Positions 23,841 to 36,499 of a DNA stretch of 64,000 nucleotides are shown piece by piece. The translations under genes and the position numbers were made by a program. The notes beneath the pieces were generated by a model that was not told the DNA's origin, made no database searches, and saw only the letters and a list, made by a program, of their open reading frames with translations. Location of the stretch: positions 477,700-541,699 of the forward strand of contig JXTC01000054.1 in assembly GCA_002914845.1 (NCBI GenBank). Reading direction: 5' to 3'. Numbering within the stretch: position 1 is the stretch's first letter; every line of letters begins with the position of its first letter. This DNA comes from Trema orientale (Eukaryota; Streptophyta; Magnoliopsida; Rosales; Cannabaceae).

Positions 23841-23842
23841 GC

Positions 23843-23973
23843 AACTGCTTGGTTTGGTGCCCGATTTTTGGGTACAAAATTTGGAAACTTCCCCAAAAAA
23901 TTATGGAAAACTGAAAACGCCAAATTGACGTTTTCTAAAACATATCGACTTTTTCCTTGGTTCCAAACCAGAT
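23843..23973. mobile_element. Possible small inverted-repeat element
   Basis: Imperfect inverted ends, TTGGTTTGG near 23850 and CCAAACCA near 23963, enclose an inner palindrome of GAAAACG and CGTTTTC. No target duplication was fixed. Confidence 0.3.
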
Positions 23974-23979
23974 CGTATC

Positions 23980-25085
23980 TTTGTACTTCCTCCTTTTTTT
24001 TTTTTTTTTGAGGGTGATCTGGGCTGGTCTCTACCTCTTCGTTTCTCTCTCCGACATCTATGAATCTCTATCTGGTCACAAATATTTGCAGATGCAATTG
24101 CCCGTCGCCGAAGCTTGTGATTTTCCGATCGTTCTCCCCCATGCATCATTTGTTCATCAGACTTGTGTTAGTGGGTTTTGAGTTTTTTCTTTTTCATGTA
24201 TGATTTCTAAAATCGACTGTTCAATGTCCGGATATTTATGATTTGAATATGAATTGATGGCATAATTTTAATGATCTATTACACCTACTTACTTTGTTTA
24301 TTTTGCTCATTTCTCATTCATAGTAATAATCCTTAAAGCTTCTAAATGATATCAAACTTTGGGAGGTACATTAATTTGAGAATGTTACTTTGGTTGAGTT
24401 TCATCATCAGATTGAAGAGTTTGCACGGAGTTCTTTTGTTTATGAGAAAACAAAAAATAGATACTTTCCTCAAAGACTTTTTTTAAGCCTTTACTCTTTC
24501 ATTTTTTTTTTCTTATCGTGGAAAATATTTCCTCCAAACAAAATAAATAAGAAAAAAAGAAAGAAATACTATAATATATAACTGGTCTAGATAATTATTG
24601 TACGCATGAACACCTACAAGAGTTATTATGGTACAAAGGTTGAAGCACTAGATAATGTTTAGAACTCTGTTGAAAGGGTGGTCTTACAAGTATACTACAT
24701 GCTTTTCCATGATATAATAAGTGATTGACTTCTATGATGGGAAAAATAGAGCAAAGCACGAAAACTCGAAGAGAAAAACAGAGGAAACGTTTGCCAAACT
24801 TCGAGTAGAGAAGAATTTTTCTTTAAAATAAGCAAATCTATTTAAGGATAATTGGTGAAAATATAGAACTGTTGTAGATGGTATGGCAATAAATATAATA
24901 CATGCTTTTATTTGGTTCTCAAAACAAATAATTGCTTTACTCCACTAATAACCATACTTGTGAGTTCCTGACTTAGTTTATATCTAGTAATGCGATGATA
25001 TAACGAAACATCTGCGCGGTGGTCTTCAATCTTAATTAAAAAAAAAAAAACAAATGAAACCTTCATCTTCCATTTGATTTTCCAG
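23980..25085. other. 3' flank of gene B
   Basis: The stretch from about 24300 repeats in the flanks at about 31010-31200 and 31720-31850, with GGTTGAGTTTCATCA and GCCTTTACTCTTTCATTTTT. From about 24900 it matches the region just beyond the other P450 stop codons. No separate gene is supported. Confidence 0.5.
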
Positions 25086-25089
25086 TAGG

Positions 25090-27820
25090 CTATATATTAT
25101 AAGCAATAGGAATCAGGTGTAGAGCATCTTTTCTTTTGAGTGTTGCACCAAATAACTCAGTCATATTCAAATCTTCATGTTTCGTTCCATTGGGAAGTTT
25201 CCAATCAAAGTGGTATAGCAACAAGGCAAGAGAAAGCTCAACAGTAATATGACCAAACAACATGCCAACACATATTCTCCTTCCAGCACCAAATGGAATA
25301 TACTCAAAATTGTTGCCTTTGAAGTCGATAGAACTATCCAAGAATCTCTCTGGTATAAAACTCTCAGGTTCATTCCAATACCTAGGATCTCTTCCAATTG
25401 CCCATGCATTAACTATGATCCTGGTTTTGGCAGGTATCTCATAACCATTAATCTCACACTTCTCTCGACTTTCTCTTGGTAGTAATAAGGGAAAAGGAGG
25501 ATGTAATCTCAGAGTCTCTTTAACAACTGATTTTAAGTATTTCATCTCACTAAGTCCTGTTTCATCAACTGAACCTTTTCTGCTAAAGACTTCTCTCACC
25601 TCATCTTGTGCTTTTTTCATTATCATAGGATTCTTTATCATTTCTGCCATTGCCCAATCTACAGCTGTAGATGATGTCTCAACCGCAGCACCAAAAATGT
25701 CCTGAAAGTTATTGTGATTGATTCTTTAAGTAATTGATATCATGGTCTTGCTCTATGAACTGCATATTTTTTAACAAGGAAGGTGAAAATGAAAACTATG
25801 CGCCATTACCACACCAAAATGTATTATCCTTGAATGATCATTGCCTATTTGAAAACTTATAAAGGACCTATATCTGGGACAATGTACAATATTTAGTTTA
25901 AATCACTATTTCAAGGGGATAAGTGCAATTTGAATCCTAAGGCATGTTGGACACAACGCGATAAAGATAACGTATTTACTTTTTATTATAGCGAAAAGTA
26001 ATTCACCAAGGACTTTGGTTTTACATGAACCAAGAATTTGACACACGCTCAACAAAAGACCACTATTTACACACTGAGTACTCACATTTTATATTTTTAC
26101 TCACACCTCACTTCACCCTCCCTCACGTGGACACACACTTGTGTATATATATATAACTTCACTCACTTACCTCACGCTCAAACACCTCAAATTCCACTAG
26201 TGCATATTTTTTTCTCACTGACACTACCTAAGGGACTAAGGTCCATATATATATATACCAGCACAAAGTCGCTTGTTTTGACACTTATAATAGCTAGAAA
26301 ATTCTAGCATATTATCAGTTAGTGTAGACAACTTTGCCCATTTTTTTTTCTTTCTTTTTCTTTTTTTAAGAGAGAAGACAACTTGCCGATTTGACAACTC
26401 TATATAATTCATGTCTGGCAACTTAGCAAGTTGCAACATTCTTGAGACTTTTGTAATCATCCTAATGTGTATACAACCCTAGATATTTCTAGGATGGGCC
26501 ACGTATATTTTGACAATAGTAATATTTTAAATTTGATTAAGTAGATGTCTATTTTTTAAATTTTATAACTAAATATCTAAATGTATATATTTTTACATTT
26601 AATAGATATATTTATCTATTTATTTCAGTAATATACTAAGCATATAAATTTTTATTCTTAGAATATAATATTTTACGCTTAACATATAAATATATATATA
26701 TATATCAGATATTTTACTATAATATTTGAACTTAAATTGTGCCCAAAATTCAGTCTTTTTGCTATAAAATCCTAATTATATATCTAGAGAATGCTAGAGG
26801 CGGTCGTGACTTTCAGGGCATGTGAATATTTTTGCGTATGTGCATATATTTATCTATTATGTTTGCTATAAATTGACAAAATAAAAACAGCTAGCGTAAA
26901 GTGAAAGTACTTACAAAGATTATTGCGTTGAGATTGTCACTTGTCAAGGAAAATCCAAGTTCACCATTGTCAAGAAACTTTAGAAGAACATCTACCAAAT
27001 CTTCCTCGCTTCCACTTTCACCACTTCTTTCAGCTGATTTTTTCTCTGTGTGCTCATGAATGATGTTATCAAATATCCTCGCTGCTCTTTGTTGCAACCT
27101 CTCGAGTTTAGGCCTAGACCGACTGATCCGGGCAAAAAATCTAACAGAGGGGAAAAAATCCGCAAGTTCAAAGCCTAATGATACCGCCGCAGATTCCTCC
27201 AGGACCGATATGAGGTCTTCGTTGTCTTTGCTTCTCCTACCGCAGGCTGCCCGTGAAACGATGCTATAAATCGACATGTTGATTCTGTGGGTGAGATTAA
27301 TAGTCGACCCAACATTCGAAGAAATCCACTCTATAAAATTAAATAGCTCTTCTTCTCTAATGGGTCTAAAAGAATGAACTCGTGCTGTGCTTAAAAGCTC
27401 TTGCGTGCAAATCTTTCGAAGCTGCCTCCAATACTCACCATATGGAGCAAAGGCAATGTCTGTGCAGTCATACAGCATGATCTTCGAAAAAAGAATCAAA
27501 GGTCTAGATGCAAAAGCGACATCGTGGGTTCTCATCACCTCTTTGGCAGACTCCGGTGAAGAAACTACTATGGTTGGAACTTCCCCAATTCTCAAGTACA
27601 TCAATGGTCCATGCTTCTTGGCCATGTCTCTGAGTTTATAATGGATTAGAGAGCCAAAAAGCTGGTGTATGTTTCCCACAATGGGTAGTTTCCATGGTCC
27701 TGGGGGTAGTTTTGAAGCTGAGTTGCCGGTTTTGGCTTCTTTTATGAGTATTTTGATCACCATAAACACAAATGGAAAGAAGGAGAAAAGGATTGGAAAG
27801 GAAGGGAGTTGGAGCTCCAT
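25090..27820 (-). CDS. Cytochrome P450, CYP71D-like (gene B), intact frame
   Basis: Exons 27820-26915 (302 codons) and 25701-25090, with a 1213-bp phase-0 GT-AG intron, predicting 505 residues. It has an N-terminal anchor, PPGP (39-42), ETLR (364-367), PERF (419-422) and PFGAGRRIC with Cys446. Two positions differ from the usual pattern: the I-helix reads AAVETS (307-312) where AGTETS is normal, though Glu310-Thr311 are kept, and the residue after the heme Cys is Val447 instead of Pro. The frame is complete, so a working enzyme is likely, perhaps with altered substrate handling. It belongs with F and E by its HITVEL segment. The intron is three to four times longer than in the paralogs because of inserted repeats. 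Role and partners are as for gene A. Confidence 0.88.
25960..26460. other. Extra sequence in the gene B intron
   Basis: This stretch has no counterpart in the introns of A, C, E or F. It is rich in CAC/ACTCAC words and a TATATATATA run. No element ends were identified. Confidence 0.4.
26515..26770. repeat. Dispersed AT-rich repeat, copy 2
   Basis: Homologous to 10250-10503 in the same order, here inside the gene B intron. It accounts for part of the intron's length. Confidence 0.6.
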
Positions 27821-27900
27821 ATTGTAGAAAGTGATTAGCTTGCAGTACTACTAATAGGATTACCGCATTGTAGTTTGTAAATATCCGGTATTCTTTTCCT

Positions 27901-27908
27901 TATATATA
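27901..27908 (-). promoter_or_regulatory. Likely TATA box of gene B
   Basis: TATATATA on the minus strand, about 80 bp before the start codon. Confidence 0.5.
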
Positions 27909-27949
27909 GAAAGACTCTTTTATTTAATAATGGTGCAATTATTAAGGCA

Positions 27950-29036
27950 ATAATTTACACCGAGCAATTTGTATAATAAGCCAAAATGAGATGTTTTAAT
28001 TTGGAAGAAGAATGTCCCACTTCTTGAGATAGGAGAGAATTTTGTTCAGACGACACGGTCCAATTGGCAAGTAGCAGGTGCAAACTCTTGGATTTACTCT
28101 CCACCAACAATAGAAATTAAGAAGTTTTACATTAGTGGCTGAAGAAATAGGTTCAAAACTTTTGCTGCGAAGCACTTTGCATATTCGGTCGTGATAAACC
28201 AATAATATTGACAATAATTAAGCCACTAGTAAAACTTGGGAAGTAAAAACCACAATAAGCAAAAAAGAAAATTAATTAATTTACGTTTAGGTCTATTTTT
28301 GCAAAGGAACCCCTTATATATATATAGTATTTTCTCTTATTATTATATATATATATATATATATTGATTACGGCATGAAACTTGGAGGATAGGGCCACTT
28401 GCTATGATCAATATACTTAATATAGCAATAAGGAAAAAAAATATAAAAAAATATAAAAATTAAATGTAGTAGGAGGGGGCCTACCATTTTGATAGAAATA
28501 TAATGAAAAATCTTAATTGATCAGTTCAATAGAAATGATAAGTGCAATAATTGTCAAAGGCCTTTTCATGATATCGATGATCTCATGTTAGTGTATTCAA
28601 ATAATACATTTTTTTTAAAGAATATTCAAATAATACATTGAAATATTAGAATAGATAGTGATTATAAACTTTATAAAGCTTAAGATTTTAATTAATTACA
28701 AAAAGTCGATGGGGTCCCTAAAAAAGCATCCTTGCTAGTCACATGTTCTTTTTTTTTTTCCCTATAAAAATCAAAAAGCATTTTTTATAACAAATAATCA
28801 AACTTTGGTTAATAGTAGTTAAGATTAGATATTTAGATAGTGATTTTAATCTATTTTTTTATTTTTTTATAAATTTTATTATGAAATTTATGTCTAATAG
28901 GTTTCGAACCCTCCCTCCAAAAATCCTAGAACAAATTAAGCTAGGTTAAAGTTTAATTATAGAAGGAAAACTCATTAGCTCATAAACTTAAAAATAGGAG
29001 CTGGGTATTTCGAAAAAAAAAAACAGGAGCTGGGAA
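27950..29036. other. Upstream region of gene B
   Basis: Carries the conserved block (AAGTGCAATAATTGTCA near 28541), about 720 bp before the start codon, and AT microsatellites at about 28310-28365. No gene. Confidence 0.55.
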
Positions 29037-29604
29037 TAGGGATGGCAATATAACCCATGGTTACGGGTATCCGTGGTTATCCGATCCGAACGGAGAGAAG
29101 AAAAACCGCTCAAGCGGGAAAAATGACCAGGGTGGGGAATAACCACATCGTTAATATGCGGGTGTGGTGCGGGGACAGTATTAGCATAATCCGCATTGTA
29201 CTCACCCCAATATATATATATTTACATAGAAAAATTATTATACATATAAATATCTATTCAATTTTACATTATCTATATTCTTATATCTTTAGTAAAATAA
29301 TGATTTTGGAGAGTTATATGTACTTATATATTTATATTTTAGAGTTTAAAAATTATTAGTATATTATTGTGTTTAATATTTTGTTGATTATGAAAAGGAT
29401 TTAGAATTTTCATCTTAATTTTTTTAAAATTTTATTATTATCAATGGATAACCACGGTTTTTCCTGTTATCCGTTAGCTAATACCCGCACTGTCCCCTCA
29501 TCCAAAAGAATGGTTAATGGGGCGGGTATGGTATTGTGATTGTCTTTCGGGGATGAGGATGGTAATTAAAAAACCGTCTCCGATCCGCCCCATTACCATT
29601 CCTA
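29037..29604. mobile_element. hAT-like non-autonomous element
   Basis: The ends are TAGGGATGGCAAT and ATTACCATTCCTA, imperfect inverted repeats of 13 bp. The flanks are GCTGGGAA on the left (29029-29036) and ACTGGGAA on the right (29605-29612), an 8-bp duplication with one mismatch, as hAT elements make. The 568-bp body is GC-rich near both ends with GGGGCGGGTATGG-type words and has no transposase. This end sequence is widespread in plant genomes. Confidence 0.8.
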
Positions 29605-29649
29605 ACTGGGAATAGGTAACAGAATCAGAGTAAAAAGCTGTCATTCCAA

Positions 29650-29870
29650 GTTATATATTGTCGAGTTTTTGTTCGGTTAAATGTTACTGTCGTTTCCTGA
29701 GTTCTTATATTCTTCTTTTGATGCGGTTTTTGAAGTATTTGTGTCGTTTTCTCTTATTGTTTTGTTTGATTTATAGATATTATTGTCGTTTTTTGTACTA
29801 TACTGTTCTCCGCTTCACGTTGATGTCGTTTATTAGTCTCTTGTCGTTTTTCTTCGTTTAATCACATAGC
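29650..29870. repeat. GTCGTTTT-word array
   Basis: Same class as 4885-5300, with TTGTCGAGTT, CTGTCGTTTC, TTGTCGTTTT and ATGTCGTTTA words. Confidence 0.55.
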
Positions 29871-31265
29871 AAGCACAGCCATGGAAGCAATCAACCAATT
29901 CTAAAGGAAAGTGATGATGGAGCCGAAAGTCGGGTACTTGGTCCAGCCGACGGGAAGGGAAACATGCGACTCTTCAGTTCACTTTGATGAAACCTGTTGT
30001 CGATCGGTAGTCGATACCAAGGAGAGAGCCCGATGAATTCAGAGTCCCATATAAACAAGCTTTTAAGGAGACTAAGATGCTACTTATTTTGTTCATACTT
30101 TGATAATATCAAAGAAACAGCAATTTTCTTAATTACTAGTTTGGAGTACATCTTCAATGGCTAAAGGACTGGTCTATTGTATCTCCAAGTTTTCAGACAT
30201 TATGTTCAAATTTCAGTTATGAAGCGCTAATGAATTTGCATATCAATTCATTTTATTGATGGAAAACCAAGAAGAATTGATAAAAAGCCACTAGCAAAAC
30301 TTGGGAAGAAAATAAAACAACACGCAACAAGAAAACTGATTATTATAAAGACATGAAATTTTGAGGGTAAGGCCACCGGAAACTATTATCCGTTTATCAT
30401 TATACTTATTATAAGTAAATTAGAAATAATGAAAAAGGCGTGATGAGGTAAGATGAAATCAAATGAAAAATCTATCATCTTTTGAAATTAAATGAAAAAT
30501 CTATCATCTTAAAATATCATGACAAGATAAAGTATCACGACAAACCTATCATTTTAATATAATGAAAAATCTTAAACAATCAATTCGATGGCCGGAAAAG
30601 TGCAATTATTGTAAAACACCTTGTCATGATACCATGACATGTTATTCGATCTATTCAAAATAGGCATGTGACATTTTTAGAATAGATAATACTAATAATT
30701 ACAAAAAGTCAATGGGGTCACGAAAAAAGAGTCCTTACGTTTAAGTCACATGCATTTTTTTTAAAGGGATGAATCCTCCTCATTTAGAAAATTCAGAAAC
30801 AAAATATCAGATATTTAGATAATGACTTTATTCTAGTTGATAATGCAGAAAAAAGAAGGAAATAGGTAACATGTGAATCTAAAACTCTGTCATTCATAAG
30901 GTAATATATGGAAATAGTTACCTTAAGCATACAGTTAAAAACTCAGTCATACAGGTAACATAAGCTACTATTATTTATTTTGCTCATTTCTCATTAATAG
31001 TAATAATCCTTAAAGCTTCTAATTCACCTCAAGCTTTTGGAGAAGCATACATTAGTTTGAGAATGCCACACTGGTTGAGTTTCATCAAATTGCAGAGTTT
31101 GTACAGAGTTCCTTTGTTTATGAAATAAAAAATAAATTGATACTTTCCTCGAGACTTCTGTTAAGCCTTTACTCTTTCATTTTTTGTTCCCCTAACATAG
31201 AATATAATTTCACCAAAGAAAGTAAAAAATAGAAATTTACAAAGAAACGCATGTATAACTGCTCT
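29871..31265. other. P450 spacer with a second conserved upstream block
   Basis: Includes AAGTGCAATTATTGTAA near 30600 with the TTGTCATGATACCAT tail, then flank DNA that repeats near 24.3 and 31.7 kb. No complete gene. Confidence 0.45.
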
Positions 31266-31270
31266 ACACC

Positions 31271-31550
31271 GTGATCTGTAAAAAAGGACCTGTGGTCTAG
31301 ATGCAAAAAAGGCATCGTGGGTTCTCGTCACCTTTTGGGAAAACTCTGATGATTAAACCACAATAATTGGAACTTGTCCCATGCCTAGGTACAAGAGTGG
31401 TCTGTGTTTCTTGGCTAAGTTTCTGAATGCAATTATGCATGCATATGATGGGGTAAAGAGCCAAAAAGCTGGCGCATGTTTCCCACACAAATAATAGTTT
31501 CCACGGTCTTCGGGGTAGTTTTGAAGCTGGGCTGCAATGTTTTGTAGCTA
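31271..31550 (-). pseudogene. P450 exon 1 fragment (CYP71D-like)
   Basis: Aligns with the middle to early part of exon 1 in the other genes. The proline-rich hinge is still readable as SKLPRRPWKLL, and the counterpart of the SRPR... region is at the other end. The frame is interrupted several times, and the start codon, the anchor and the rest of the gene are gone. With orphan flanks on both sides it marks a lost tandem copy. Confidence 0.75.
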
Positions 31551-31570
31551 TCAACTTCAATGGAATATAA

Positions 31571-31694
31571 AGGACGCGTTTGGTATATAGGATTCGAATC
31601 CTATTCTTTAAATCTAGAAACAACTTTCATGTAACATGAAAGCTCTTTCTGAAATTGAAGAATAGGATTCAAATTCTATATCAAACGCATCCGA
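31571..31694. mobile_element. Small MITE-like inverted repeat
   Basis: GGACGCGTTTGGTATA and ATATCAAACGCATCCG form imperfect inverted ends, and the inner arms around GAATCCTATTCTT also pair, so most of the 124 bp can fold back. No clear target duplication. Confidence 0.55.
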
Positions 31695-32105
31695 AAATTT
31701 CTAGAGTAGTTTGTGGATACTATTTTGGTTGAGTCACATCAGATAGCTAGCAGAGACCATATTTTTGGTTTATGAAATAAGAAAAAGAGAAATACTTCGC
31801 TGAATATTTTTGTTAAGCCTTCACTCTTTCATTTTTTATTCCCCATCATTGAATACAATTCCTTAAACAAATGAAAGAAAAAAAAAACACAAATCAAAGG
31901 AACACTAATAAATTCTCTAGGTAATTGCAGACATGAACACCTATGAGAACTTTTATGATCATGGTTCTCAAAACAAATAGCGCTAGACTCCCCTACTATA
32001 GAGATTTCATGACATTTTATAGTCGTTATTCTTTAAAAAATCTTACACCTTTGGTAAGGAGGTGATGTAAATAAAGAGCTGCAAGGTAATTCATCAATAA
32101 AACAA
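31695..32105. other. 3' flank of gene C
   Basis: Repeats the flank type seen near 24.4 and 31.1 kb, with no gene. Confidence 0.45.
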
Positions 32106-32109
32106 GAAA

Positions 32110-34132
32110 CTAATTCATCTTTTGTTTTAGTTTCGGATCATAAGCAGTAGGAATCAAGTGAAGAACATCTTTTCTTCTGAATGACGCGCCAAACACCTCA
32201 ATCATGTCCAAATCTTCATGTTTCATGTCACTGGGGAGTTTCCAATCAAAATGGTATAGCAACAATGCAAGGGGTAGCTCAGTATTGATGATACCAAACA
32301 ACATGCCTGGGCAAATTCTCCTTCCAGCACCAAATGGGATGTACTCAAAATTGTTGCCCTTGAAGTCAATTGGGCTATCAAGGAACCTCTCTGGTATAAA
32401 ACTCTCTGGTTCGGTCCAATGTTTAGGATCTCTTCCAATTGTCCATGTGTTAATGATGATCCTCGTTTTCTCGGGTACTTCGTAACCATTAATCTCACAC
32501 TTCTTTGAACTTTCTCTTGGAACTGACAAGGAAAGAGGAGGATGCAATCTCAGAGTTTCTTTAACAACTGATTTTAAGTATTTCATCTCATCAAGTCCTG
32601 TCTCATCAACCGAACCTTTTCTGCTAAAGACTTCTCTCACCTCATCTTGGGCTTTTCTCATTACTATTGGATTCCTTATCATTTCTGCCATTGCCCAGTC
32701 TATAGTTGTACTACTTGTCTCACTTCCAGCAGCAAAGATGTCCTGAAAGTTATTATAATATGATTTAAAGTTTGAAAGTAAAATCTTTCGGTAATAATAG
32801 CAATAATAATAATAATAATAATAAACAAGAACAAAAGGCTTCTCAACCTAATGGAAGGGCTTTAGAACTTGCTCTTTAGTACCTGGGTTACCCGTACAAC
32901 CCTATTTCAGTTTTTTACATTGGGGTAACTCGTTGAGTGGAATAGGTGAGGATTAAGTATTAGGTTGAAAGTTTAACTCTCAACACATGAATTATTTTTC
33001 TTTATTTGTAATAAGTGGTAGTCATTAGTTAAAGTTTATTTTCTTTCACTGAACCAAATGTTCTCTCCACATACGGATGACATCATCACCAATTTGACAA
33101 ACTTATAAAAAGTCATATATGATAGTATTCTTTAGTTTGAAGTACAAATTAAAAAAAGCCTAGTAAATTTAAAACGGCAAGTGTGTGCGCGTATATGAAG
33201 CATGATATAAAATAGCAGAAAATGAACTTACTTACCCAGATTACTGCTTTAAGACTGTCACTTGTTAAGGAAATTCCATGGTCACTATTATTATGAAGCT
33301 TCAGAAGAACATCTACCAAATCTTCTTCTCTTCCAATTTCACCATTTTTCTCTGTTGACTTGTTCTCTTTATGTTCTTTGATGAGGTTTTCAATTATCCT
33401 CTCAGCCTTTCGTTGCAGCCTCTCCAGTTTTGGCTTAGATCGACTTATCTTGGTGAATAAACTGAAAGAAGGAAACAAATCCGCGAGTTCAAAGCCTACT
33501 GAGACGTCCATAGCTTCCACCACGGTTGATATGAACTCTTCATGGTCTCTGCTTTTCTTGCCAAAGGCTGCGCGAGAAACGACGCTAAAACTCCAAGTTT
33601 GGATCCTCTCGGTGAGATTGATAGCCGATCCAACATTCGACGCAATCGATTCTATGAAGTTAAACCACTCTTCTTCTCTAATGGGTCTAAAGGAGTGAAC
33701 TCTTGACGCGCTCAAAAGCTCGTGCGTGCAAATCTTTCGGAGCTGCCTCCAATGCTCACCATATGGAGCAAAGACGAGGTCCGCACAATTGTACAACATG
33801 ACATCTGCGAAAAGAACCCGGGGTCTAGATGCCAAAACGGCGTCGTGGGTTCTCATCACCTCTCTGGCATATTCAGGTGATGAAACTACAATGGTTGGAA
33901 CTTGGCCAATTCTTAGGTACATAAATGGTCCATATTTCTTAGCCAAGTCTCTGAGTGCATGATGGGGTAATAAAGAGCCAAAAAGTTGGTGTATATTTCC
34001 CACAAGAGGTAGTTTCCAAGGTCCCGGGGGTAGTTTTGAAGTTGAGTTGCTGGTTTTGGCTATTTTCATCACCATAAACACAAATAGGAAGAAGGTGAAA
34101 AGGATTGGAAAAGAAGGGAGTTGGAGCTCCAT
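32110..34132 (-). CDS. Cytochrome P450, CYP71D-like (gene C), intact
   Basis: Exons 34132-33236 (299 codons) and 32742-32110, with a 493-bp phase-0 GT-AG intron, predicting 509 residues. The anchor is three residues shorter than in gene A; the rest aligns throughout. Key parts are PPGP, the I-helix AAGSETS with Glu307-Thr308, ETLR, PERF and [11 protein letters not shown] with Cys443. It groups with gene A by the [10 protein letters not shown] loop and IGQVPTIVV in exon 1. The intron includes an ATAATA microsatellite at about 32800-32823. Expected to be an ER mono-oxygenase; substrate unknown. Family name is from recognition, not a search. Confidence 0.9.
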
Positions 34133-34182
34133 ATTGTAGAAAGTGAATAGAATGTAGTACTAGAAAAGGAGTAGTACTGCAT

Positions 34183-34190
34183 TATATATA
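34183..34190 (-). promoter_or_regulatory. Likely TATA box of gene C
   Basis: TATATATA on the minus strand, about 50 bp before the start codon. Confidence 0.5.
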
Positions 34191-34199
34191 GTTTCTAAG

Positions 34200-35090
34200 T
34201 ATTCGATATTTTTTTTTCCCCATAAATATAGAAGGATCCATTATTGTTTCATATTGGTGCAATTATGGTTCAAGATGCGTTAACTCGCAGATCGATATTG
34301 TAAATCCAATGACTTTCATCAAGCAATTTGTCTAGTTTAATAAAGTCGAAATGAGATTCCTTAATTTGGAATAAGAATAATGTCCCACGTGTTTAGATAG
34401 GAGAATATTTTGTTCAGACTAAGCGGTCCAATTAGCAAGTGCCAGGTGCGAAGTCTTGGATGTGCCCTCCACCAACAATAAAGGTATTAATAAGTTTTTG
34501 GACTAACGTTGAAAAAACAGGTTCAAAACCTTATAGGCCTATTTTGCAGAAGAAACCTTATAAATATAAGAACGTCAGCAATATTGTTAGACTAATCGTA
34601 ATTCCGCGCTGGATTTATGTAATATGAGTTTATGTGTTACTTACTAAAATATTTTTTAGTCTTAATGTTATTTTATTTAGAAAAAATAAATATTGTTGTT
34701 AAAAAAATTATTACACAAAATTAAAATTCAAAGAGTAGAGAAGGAAGTGATTATCTTGATAACAGTTGCTTATTATATATGATACATACCAAATCCTTGT
34801 GATCTATGGTCATTGCTTTGAGATTATATTATGTTCTTTATTATCCTTGTCTTCAGCTCTAAGGGTCACCTACTTAAATAATTATAGAAGCACATTAAAT
34901 TATATTATTGTTTTGAACTTATGAATCAATGTATATATGCAGTATACAATTTCTGTGTAGCAAAAAAACCTATATTAAAGCAAATATAAAGAAGAAAAAA
35001 GTTTTATAATATCAACTTGATTGTAGCTGGATTTTTGTATGTTTACAAATATTTCTTTGTATACTATGTTTTTTAGGAGTCTTGAATCTG
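34200..35090. other. Upstream region of gene C
   Basis: The first 350 bp resemble the gene B upstream DNA (GGTCCAATTAGCAAGTGCCAGG). The rest is AT-rich and unrecognised. Confidence 0.45.
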
Positions 35091-35099
35091 TTGCTTCTA

Positions 35100-36400
35100 T
35101 ATCAACATTCAAGATGGTTAACCTTTTCTTGTGGTGACTCTGACATTACAACATACAAAAGATTAGGAAAAAAAATAAAACTAAACTTAAACGTAGCAAA
35201 AGATTCAATTTTTTTTAGAAAAAGAAACTTAACGTAACAATCATTACTATAAATTACTATATTTATATATACATATATATGTAGGTTCAATGTATGATAT
35301 TTAAAAAAAATTAAATGTAACATAGTTATATATTAATATAGATATAAATATATGAATAGTAAATGTAGGTTGAATATATTTTTTTTTTTAAAAAAGAAAC
35401 ATTAAACGTAGCAAATTATGAAATTATATTTTTAAATCTATATATTATAATAAATATAAATATATAAATAATAAATGTAAGTTCAACGTATTATTTTTTT
35501 TAAAATTAAATGTAAAGTAGTTTCAATTATTATATGAAAATGTTTTTTTTTCTAAAAAAAAAAAAAACTTAACGTAACAATCATTACTATAAATTACTAT
35601 ATATATATAGGTTCAATGTATCATATTTAAAAAAAATAAACATAACATAGTTATATTTTATTATAGATATAAATATATAAATTGTAAATGTACGTTCAAC
35701 ATATTGTTTTAAAAATATTAAACGTAACATAGTTTCAATTCTTGTATAAATATCATATATATTAAAATAAATATAAATAGTAAATCTATTAAAATAATGA
35801 CAATTATAATTTTTTTAAAAAAACTGTAAAAGGTAACAATTTTATAGATTCAATGTATTATTATAAATATAAATATATAAATAGTAAATGTAGGTTTAAT
35901 GTATTTTTTTATAAGAAAAGAAACATTAAACGTAGCAAATTATTAAATTGTATTTTTTACTCTATATATTACAATAAATATAAATATATAAGTACTAAAT
36001 GTAGGTTCAATGTATTGTTTTTTTAAAAGTTAAATGTAAAGTAGTTTCAATTATTATATAAAAATGTTTTTTTATCTATATATTACAATAAATAGAAATA
36101 TATAAATAGTAAATGTATTGTTTTTGAAAAAATTAAATGTAAAGTAGTTTTAATTATTATATAAATATCCGATGTATTAAAATAAATATAAATAATAAAT
36201 CTATTAAGATAATGACAATTATAAATATTTTTTAAAACCTTAAAAGATAAAAATTTTATAGAATAAATGTATTACTATAAATATAAATATATAAATAATA
36301 AATGTAGGTTTAATGTAGAAAAAACATAAAAGTAGCAAAGTTTTAATTATTAAATAAAGAACCAATCATTATTATTAAATTATATTTTATAATTTATATA
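35100..36400. repeat. AT-rich degenerate tandem array
   Basis: A unit containing AAATGTAGGTTCAATGTA plus ATAAATATAAATATATAAAT recurs near 35281, 35367, 35478, 35608, 35690, 35890, 36001 and 36304. Spacings vary from about 80 to 300 bp. Longer blocks such as CATTACTATAAATTACTATA also repeat. No coding content. Confidence 0.7.
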
Positions 36401-36499
36401 TTAGGACCAATCATAACAAAGAAAAATAATAATAAGACTAATCATATTATGAAAAAATTAGGAGTTTTTTAAAAAATTTAAAAATAAAATAGTGCACAA

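Noticed and set aside
23799-24181. Possible small genes around 24 kb
   Set aside because: Overlapping frames on both strands across a T run, with no conserved motif and no repeat in the other units.
29057-29359. 100-codon frame
   Set aside because: Lies within the hAT-like element, and most of it reads AT-rich filler.
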